DNA of 64,000 nt from Curtobacterium aurantiacum (lineage in GTDB: Bacteria > Actinomycetota > Actinomycetes > Actinomycetales > Microbacteriaceae). Below are positions 59,568 through 64,000 of this stretch, in pieces; position 1 is the stretch's first letter, and each line of letters begins with the position of its first letter. The translations under genes were made by a program, and so were the position numbers. The DNA lies in contig NZ_JAHEWN010000016.1 of assembly GCF_018598555.1 (NCBI RefSeq), positions 25,609-89,608 on the forward strand, given 5' to 3'. Under the pieces are notes generated by a model. It was not told the origin of the DNA. It saw nothing but the letters and a program-made list of their open reading frames with translations, and searched no databases.

Positions 59568-60302
59568 GTGCTGCAGCGTCCCGATGGTGTCCCGCGGTCC
59601 GGTCGTGCCCGCGGTGCGGGTCGGACGCCGATGTCGCCGGCACGTCGGCTCTCGACGCTGCGCTGGGTGATCGTCGCCGTCTGGTTGGCCGTGCTGATCA
59701 CCCGGATCGTCGTGCTCTCGGCGGTGCCGGGCGCGGATCTGTCCTGGTACGGCCTCGTCGAGTTCGGGGCGATCGCCCTCGGTCTCGTGGTCATCGCGAT
59801 CGCGGTGGTGCGGACTTCGACAGCACGGCGACGGCAGGCCGACGAGGCCCTCGCCCTCGCCATCCGCCGGATCGACCCGACCGTCTGGCTGGTGCCGGCG
59901 GCGCCGACGCCCGAGCTCCGTGGGGTCGTCGACGAGGTCCGGCCGGACACCCGCCTCGGGTCACGCGTCACCTGGGCCTTCGGCGCCACCGAGGCGTCGC
60001 TGTGGGAACTCGACGAACGCCGGGCGACCCGACTGCTCGTGATCCGGTGGAGTCGCGTCGTGCACGTCGGGCTCGAGGACGTGGCGGAAGACGTTGCGGA
60101 GGGCATCGCGGAGCATGCCGGCGGCTCGGGCGGCGCTCGCCGTGCGTGCGCGGTGGCGATCCATCACATCCGCCCGGACGACACCCCGGCCGTTGCGACC
60201 TTCTTCGTCCGGACCGCCCCGGGCTCTGGTCGGCTGCTCGGGCGCGGTCCGCGGCTGGACCGGCTCGTGGCGGACCTGGCACGCGAACGCATCGTCGCCT
60301 GA
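59568..60302 (+). CDS. hypothetical membrane protein with two N-terminal helices
   Basis: This 244-residue protein has a basic N-terminus, two membrane segments (about 34-53 and 63-83), then a cytoplasmic domain of about 150 residues. That domain contains TWAFGATEASLWELDERR, VVHVGLEDVAEDVAEGIAEH and AVAIHHIRPDDTPAVATFFV. I do not recognise the family. GGGAGGA lies 8 nt before the GTG at 59568. An ATG at 59631 is an alternative. It is convergent with gnd across a hairpin. Confidence 0.7.
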   Translation: MLQRPDGVPRSGRARGAGRTPMSPARRLSTLRWVIVAVWLAVLITRIVVLSAVPGADLSWYGLVEFGAIALGLVVIAIAVVRTSTARRRQADEALALAIRRIDPTVWLVPAAPTPELRGVVDEVRPDTRLGSRVTWAFGATEASLWELDERRATRLLVIRWSRVVHVGLEDVAEDVAEGIAEHAGGSGGARRACAVAIHHIRPDDTPAVATFFVRTAPGSGRLLGRGPRLDRLVADLARERIVA

Positions 60303-60329
60303 CCCGACCGTTCGGCTGATGCCTCGGAA

Positions 60330-60350
60330 GGCCCCGCGGTCCGCGAGGCC
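60330..60350. terminator. hairpin between convergent genes
   Basis: GGCCCCGCGG and CCGCGAGGCC (one mismatch) with a one-base loop, followed by CCCCC. It lies between the membrane protein and gnd ends. Confidence 0.6.
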
Positions 60351-60368
60351 CCCCGACGCTCAGGATCG

Positions 60369-61826
60369 TCAGTGCGTGGACGGCTCCTGCTCGACCTCGC
60401 GGCGGTCGTCGTCGGACCACAGCGTGTGGAAGGTGCCGTCCTTGTCGATGCGCTGGTAGGTGTGCGCACCGAAGAAGTCGCGCTGCCCCTGGATCAGCGA
60501 CGCGGGCAGACGATCGGAGGCGAGCGAGTCGAAGTACGACAGCGCCGACGAGAAGCCCGGCGCGGGGACGCCCGACGCGGCAGCGATGCCCACGATGCGG
60601 CGCCAGGCGGCCTCGCCCTCGGACACCGCGTTCGCGAAGTACGGGTCGACCAGCAGGCTCTCGAGCGAGGGGTTCTCGTCGTACGCCTCGACGATGCGGT
60701 TCAGGAACTGGGCGCGGATGATGCAGCCGCCCCGCCAGATCTTCGCGACGTTGCCGAGGTCGATGTCCCAGCCGTACTCCTTCGCCCCGGCGATGATGAG
60801 GTCGAAGCCCTGCGCGTACGCGACGACCTTCGAGGCGTACAGCGCCGCCCGGACGTCGTCGGCGAAGGTGTCCGGCACCTCGGCGATCTGCGGACGGTTC
60901 GTGATCGACTTCTGGACGGCCGCACGCTGGACCGGCTTCGACGAGACGGCACGGGCGAACACGGCCTCGCCGATGCCCGAGACGGGGATGCCGAGGCCGA
61001 CCGCGTTCTGCACGGTCCAGACGCCGGTGCCCTTGGAGCCGGCTTCGTCGCGGATGACGTCGACCAGGGGCTTGCCGGTGTCGGCGTCGCGCTGCTTGAG
61101 GACCTCGCCCGTGATCTCGATCAGGTAGGACTCGAGGTCGCCCTTGTTCCACTCGTCGAACACCTGGACCAGGTCCTCCACCGACAGCCCGCCGACACGA
61201 CGGAGCAGGTCGTACGACTCGGCGATGAGCTGCATGTCGGCGTACTCGATGCCGTTGTGCACCATCTTCACGAAGTGCCCGGCACCGTCGGTGCCGATGT
61301 GGGTCACGCACGGTTCACCCTCGGCCACCGCGGCGATCGACTTCAGGATCGGGCCGAGCGTCTCCCAGGCCTCCTTCGAGCCGCCGGGCATGATCGACGG
61401 GCCGTTCAGCGCGCCCTCTTCACCACCCGAGATACCGGTACCGACGAAGTTCAGACCCTTCTCGCGCAGGTCGTGTTCACGTCGGATGGTGTCGTGGAAG
61501 TTGGCATTGCCACCGTCGACGATGATGTCGCCCGGTTCGAAGCGCTCGGCGAGCTGCCCGATCACGGCGTCGGTGCCCTTGCCGGCCTGCACCATGATGA
61601 TCGCGGTGCGGGGCTTGGAGAGTGAGGCGACGAACCCGTCGATGTCCTCGGACGCGATGAACCCGGCGTCGCCGTGCTCCTGGAGCAGTTCCTCGGTCCG
61701 GGCGTACGTGCGGTTGTAGACCGCCACGGTGTTGCCCTCGCGCGATGCGAGGTTGCGCGCGAGGTTCGAACCCATCACTGCGAGCCCGACGACTCCGATG
61801 TTCGCCTGACCGTTGTTGTCTGCCAC
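60369..61826 (-). CDS. gnd: 6-phosphogluconate dehydrogenase, NADP-dependent, decarboxylating
   Basis: This 485-residue enzyme has the NADP motif GVVGLAVMGSNLARNLA, catalytic GISGGEEGALNGPSIMPGG, GHFVKMVHNGIEYADMQ with the catalytic Lys, and a C-terminal GFSSALSYFDSLAS and RIDKDGTFHTLW tail. It oxidises 6-phosphogluconate to ribulose-5-phosphate with CO2 release. The GTG at 61826 has AAGGAGG 6 nt upstream and is preferred over an ATG at 61886. It is divergent from gluconokinase, which makes its substrate. Confidence 0.95.
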   Translation of the reverse strand: MADNNGQANIGVVGLAVMGSNLARNLASREGNTVAVYNRTYARTEELLQEHGDAGFIASEDIDGFVASLSKPRTAIIMVQAGKGTDAVIGQLAERFEPGDIIVDGGNANFHDTIRREHDLREKGLNFVGTGISGGEEGALNGPSIMPGGSKEAWETLGPILKSIAAVAEGEPCVTHIGTDGAGHFVKMVHNGIEYADMQLIAESYDLLRRVGGLSVEDLVQVFDEWNKGDLESYLIEITGEVLKQRDADTGKPLVDVIRDEAGSKGTGVWTVQNAVGLGIPVSGIGEAVFARAVSSKPVQRAAVQKSITNRPQIAEVPDTFADDVRAALYASKVVAYAQGFDLIIAGAKEYGWDIDLGNVAKIWRGGCIIRAQFLNRIVEAYDENPSLESLLVDPYFANAVSEGEAAWRRIVGIAAASGVPAPGFSSALSYFDSLASDRLPASLIQGQRDFFGAHTYQRIDKDGTFHTLWSDDDRREVEQEPSTH

Positions 61827-61926
61827 GAGGGCCTCCTTTGTCCTGACGTTGGCGCCCAACCTACGACCGGCGGTCTGGGATCGCACAGGTGTTCCGGGAA
61901 CTGGGGACCAGAGTTCACCGGATCAA

Positions 61927-61932
61927 TACTGT
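61927..61932 (+). promoter_or_regulatory. -10 hexamer TACTGT upstream of gluconokinase
   Basis: TACTGT ends 6 nt before the ATG at 61939. GAGGG overlaps the start region but would be outside a leaderless mRNA. Confidence 0.5.
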
Positions 61933-61938
61933 GGAGGG

Positions 61939-62478
61939 ATGAGCGAGCTCGCTGTCCACCCGCCCGTCCTCGTGATGGGCGTCTCCGGCTCCGGCAAGTC
62001 CACCATCGGCCAGGCCCTCACCGACGCCCTGGTGGCGCGGGGCGAACCGTGCGTCTTCGTCGACGCCGACGACCTGCACCCGGCGGCGAACAAGGAGAAG
62101 ATGCGGCAGGGCACCCCGCTCACCGACGAGGACCGCTGGCCGTGGCTCGAGGCCTGTGCCGACCGGATCGCCGCGGTCGAGGCCGACGGGTCTCGGTGCG
62201 TGATGGCGAACTCGGCGCTCAAGCGGGCCTACCGCGACCGCCTGCGCGCGTCCGCACCGGGTCTCGTCATCGCCTTCCTCGACGGCTCTCGCGGCCTCAT
62301 CGCCGAACGGCAGTCCCACCGCCAGCACGAGTACATGCCGACGACGCTGCTCGACTCGCAGTTCGCGACCCTCGAGCGGCCGCAGTCCGACGAGACCGCC
62401 GTTGCCGTGTCGATCGACGGCTCGGTCGACCACACCGTGCGGGAGATCCTCGCCGCGCTCGCGGTCACTTCCGGCTGA
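61939..62478 (+). CDS. gntK: gluconokinase
   Basis: This 179-residue P-loop kinase has MGVSGSGKSTIGQAL (Walker A), FVDADDLHPAANKEKMRQGTPLTDEDRWPWL, typical of gluconokinases, and ANSALKRAYRDRLR, with HEYMPTTLLDSQFATLE near the end. It phosphorylates gluconate to 6-phosphogluconate, the substrate of gnd directly across the divergent promoter region. No regulator is adjacent. Confidence 0.93.
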   Translation: MSELAVHPPVLVMGVSGSGKSTIGQALTDALVARGEPCVFVDADDLHPAANKEKMRQGTPLTDEDRWPWLEACADRIAAVEADGSRCVMANSALKRAYRDRLRASAPGLVIAFLDGSRGLIAERQSHRQHEYMPTTLLDSQFATLERPQSDETAVAVSIDGSVDHTVREILAALAVTSG

Positions 62479-62628
62479 CGACCCATCGACGACCTGCGGT
62501 GGATCCGGGCAGTTCCTCCACAGGCTGCCGCGCGGCCGTCGTCATCCCCAACCGGTTCCGAGCTCGGCGTGCGTCGTGGGAGACGTTCGTACCGTCGTTC
62601 CATGACCACGATCGCTGTCGCCCGTTCA

Positions 62629-62648
62629 GATACCACCGTTGATACCAT
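62629..62648 (+). promoter_or_regulatory. toxin-antitoxin promoter with direct repeats
   Basis: GATACCA occurs at 62629-62635 and 62641-62647, 12 bp apart. The second copy contains TACCAT (62643-62648), a -10 box 7 nt before the ATG at 62656. Antitoxin autoregulation through these repeats is plausible. Confidence 0.5.
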
Positions 62649-62655
62649 CGACGCC

Positions 62656-62859
62656 ATGGCCATGACCCTCCGACTCGACGACGCCGAGGCAGCGGCCTTG
62701 CGCAAGCGTGCCGACCTCGAGGAGCGCTCGATGCAGGACGTCGCCCGAGCCGCCATCCGCGAGTACGTCGAGCAGCACAGCCGCAGCGATCTGATCGACG
62801 GCATCCTCGACCGAGAGCTCCCGCGCTACGCCGAGGCGCTCGAACGACTCGGCAAGTGA
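62656..62859 (+). CDS. ribbon-helix-helix antitoxin-like protein
   Basis: This 67-residue protein opens with MAMTLRLDDAEAAALRKRAD, the beta-strand and first helix of an RHH (CopG/Arc-type) DNA-binding domain, followed by MQDVARAAIREYVEQHS. A C-terminal acidic helix (LIDGILDRELPRYAEALERL) could wrap the toxin. The ATG at 62656 is preferred over upstream in-frame ATGs at 62569 and 62602 because the RHH fold starts here and TACCAT lies 7 nt upstream. It overlaps the Doc-like gene by GTGA. Confidence 0.82.
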   Translation: MAMTLRLDDAEAAALRKRADLEERSMQDVARAAIREYVEQHSRSDLIDGILDRELPRYAEALERLGK

Positions 62860-63233
62860 TCCACCTCACGACCGACGAGGCGTTGCACATCGCTCGACGG
62901 ACCCTGGGGGCTGACGACGCGGTCCGCGACGTCGGACTGCTCGAGGCGGCGGTCGCGCGACCCGCCGCGTCGGTGGGCGGGAACGACGCCTACCCGACTC
63001 TGGTCGACAAGGCTGCGGCGCTCGTCCACTCCGCCGTCCGGAACCACGCCCTGGTCGACGGCAACAAGCGCCTCGGCCTGATGCTGCTCGTGGTCTTCCT
63101 CGGCGTGAACGGAGTCCGGCTCCACGCCTCGAACGATCAGGCGTACGACTTCATCGTCGCGATCGCCGAAGGGGAACTCGATGCCGTGCCGGAGATCGCC
63201 GCGGCTCTGAGCTCGATGGTCTCGGACGACTGA
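62856..63233 (+). CDS. doc: Doc-like Fic-domain toxin
   Basis: This 125-residue protein has the Doc/Fic motif as NHALVDGNKRLGLM (about 67-80). The usual Phe of HxFxxGN is Leu. The N-terminal DEALHIARRTLGADDAVRDVGLLEAAVARP is typical of Doc. Doc toxins phosphorylate EF-Tu and stop translation. Normally Doc pairs with a Phd-type antitoxin, and here the partner is RHH. The GTG start overlaps the antitoxin stop, as expected for a toxin-antitoxin pair. Confidence 0.88.
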   Translation: MIHLTTDEALHIARRTLGADDAVRDVGLLEAAVARPAASVGGNDAYPTLVDKAAALVHSAVRNHALVDGNKRLGLMLLVVFLGVNGVRLHASNDQAYDFIVAIAEGELDAVPEIAAALSSMVSDD

Positions 63234-63263
63234 CAGGCCGCTTGAACGGACAGCGGTCAGCGA

Positions 63264-63863
63264 TCAGCGGCGCACCGCACTGATCGCCCCGTGCGGCCGG
63301 TGCCCCGAGTCCGTGCGGGTGTGGACGTCCACCACGTCGAAGCCCGCTTCGTCCAGCAGCGCCACCAGGGACGCGACCGGCCAGCGGTACGCGGTGACGA
63401 CCGCGTGGTCGAAGGCCTCGACCGCGGCGCCCTCGAAGAACCCGAGCAGCAGCCCACCGCCGGGGGTGAGCACCCGGCGGAACTCCTCGAGTGGCCCACC
63501 GATCCGCGACGGCTCGTGGTGGATCACCGAGTACCAGGCGAGGACCCCGTCGACGCTGCCGTCCGCGAGCGGGAGCGCGTCGAGCGACCCGACCCGGAAG
63601 TCGACCGAGGCGTCGTGCGTCCGTCGTGCGTGCTCGACGAACTCCGGCGCCGCGTCGATGCCGATGACACGATTCCCCTGCCGTGCGAGGTGCGCCGTCC
63701 AGTGACCGGGGCCGCACCCGGCGTCGAGCAGCAGGCCGTCCCGGACCGCTGCCCAGGCGTCGACGAGTGCTCGGTCCTCGGGGTGGACGGTGTCCATCGA
63801 GCCGAGCACGGCTGCGTACTCATCGGCCCGAGCGCTGTACGCCCTGGTCACCCGCTCCGTCAT
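63264..63863 (-). CDS. class I SAM-dependent methyltransferase
   Basis: This 199-residue protein has a Rossmann methyltransferase core: LLLDAGCGPGHWTAHLARQG (SAM motif I, about 45-64), VIGIDAAPEFVEHARR, FRVGSLDALPLADGSVDGVLAWYSVIHH and LEEFRRVLTPGGGLLLGFF. It is of the UbiE/COQ5-like Methyltransf_11 type. The substrate is unknown. TACCGT ends 7 nt before the ATG. It converges on the Doc gene. Confidence 0.85.
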   Translation of the reverse strand: MTERVTRAYSARADEYAAVLGSMDTVHPEDRALVDAWAAVRDGLLLDAGCGPGHWTAHLARQGNRVIGIDAAPEFVEHARRTHDASVDFRVGSLDALPLADGSVDGVLAWYSVIHHEPSRIGGPLEEFRRVLTPGGGLLLGFFEGAAVEAFDHAVVTAYRWPVASLVALLDEAGFDVVDVHTRTDSGHRPHGAISAVRR

Positions 63864-63870
63864 GCGCTCG

Positions 63871-63876
63871 ACGGTA
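63871..63876 (-). promoter_or_regulatory. -10 hexamer TACCGT for a leaderless mRNA
   Basis: TACCGT on the minus strand ends 7 nt before the ATG at 63863. Confidence 0.45.
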
Positions 63877-63894
63877 CCGGCGCAGCGCCGAACC

Positions 63895-63955
63895 GTGCGA
63901 GGTTCCCTGCTCCGTGCGACCCGGCAACCCTCGCAACGAGCACGGAACCTCGCAC
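63895..63955. repeat. stacked inverted repeat
   Basis: GTGCGAGGTTCC and GGAACCTCGCAC (63895-63906, 63944-63955) enclose TGCTC/GAGCA and TGCGA/TCGCA pairs, giving three nested stems. It lies upstream of the methyltransferase promoter near the window end. Beyond it the sequence is GC-rich without a visible gene. Confidence 0.65.
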
Positions 63956-64000
63956 CACGCGCCCGCCCGCCGCGCCCGCGGCCTCGGCCCGGCCCGGCCC

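Overview
This window is high-GC DNA with the gene density, codon usage and gene content of a Gram-positive actinobacterium of the Microbacteriaceae. Curtobacterium is my best guess. That assignment is an inference from the DUF7882 protein, the CUT1 sugar importers that lack their own ATPase, the TetR/LacI/ROK-rich carbohydrate gene sets and the leaderless-promoter pattern. No rRNA, tRNA, CRISPR array, insertion sequence or phage gene was seen.

Layout. 1-13.7 kb holds small redox and efflux modules, each beside its regulator: TetR/aldo-keto reductase, TetR/SDR, a DHA2 efflux pump with TetR and MarR, a DEAD-box RNA helicase, a secreted FN3 protein, and an epimerase/TetR pair. 13.9-18.8 kb is a tight three-gene envelope operon: a cellulose-synthase-like GT2, an RsbW-like ATPase, and a secreted GH26-like domain fused to an OpgC acyltransferase. 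18.9-25.2 kb is a sugar locus (Gfo/Idh/MocA oxidoreductase, ThuA, CUT1 importer, LacI). 25.4-28.6 kb is a second CUT1 importer. 28.7-31.3 kb carries MarR, AraC and LacI regulators. 31.4-37.2 kb is a third CUT1 importer ending in a GH3 glycosidase. 37.2-41.8 kb has a transglycosylase-like secreted protein, a GH18-like lipoprotein, DUF7882, and two AraC regulators with small proteins. 41.8-52.1 kb is a xylose and xylo-oligosaccharide region: CE7 esterase, xylB, xylA, divergent oxidoreductase/ThuA/isomerase genes, a ROK repressor and a polyol dehydrogenase. 52.5-64 kb is more housekeeping: Atg22-like MFS, glmU, prs, a PrmC-like methyltransferase, a sulfite-oxidase-like molybdoenzyme, gnd, gluconokinase, an RHH/Doc toxin-antitoxin pair and a methyltransferase.

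How the parts fit. The esterase, GH3 enzyme and importers would release and import plant-wall sugars. XylA/XylB feed xylulose-5-phosphate into the pentose phosphate pathway, which gnd, gluconokinase and prs also use. Two ThuA-plus-oxidoreductase sets suggest 3-keto-sugar chemistry.

Beyond genes. The window is rich in structured non-coding DNA: a dispersed 40-50 bp near-perfect palindrome at gene 3' ends (seven copies), a nested-hairpin family beside two of them, a 60-bp inverted repeat upstream of two operons, and a three-copy 184-bp tandem repeat (57328-57790) whose base changes keep predicted RNA stems paired. About fifteen genes have a TAnnnT-like -10 hexamer exactly 6-7 nt before the start codon, as expected for leaderless mRNAs.
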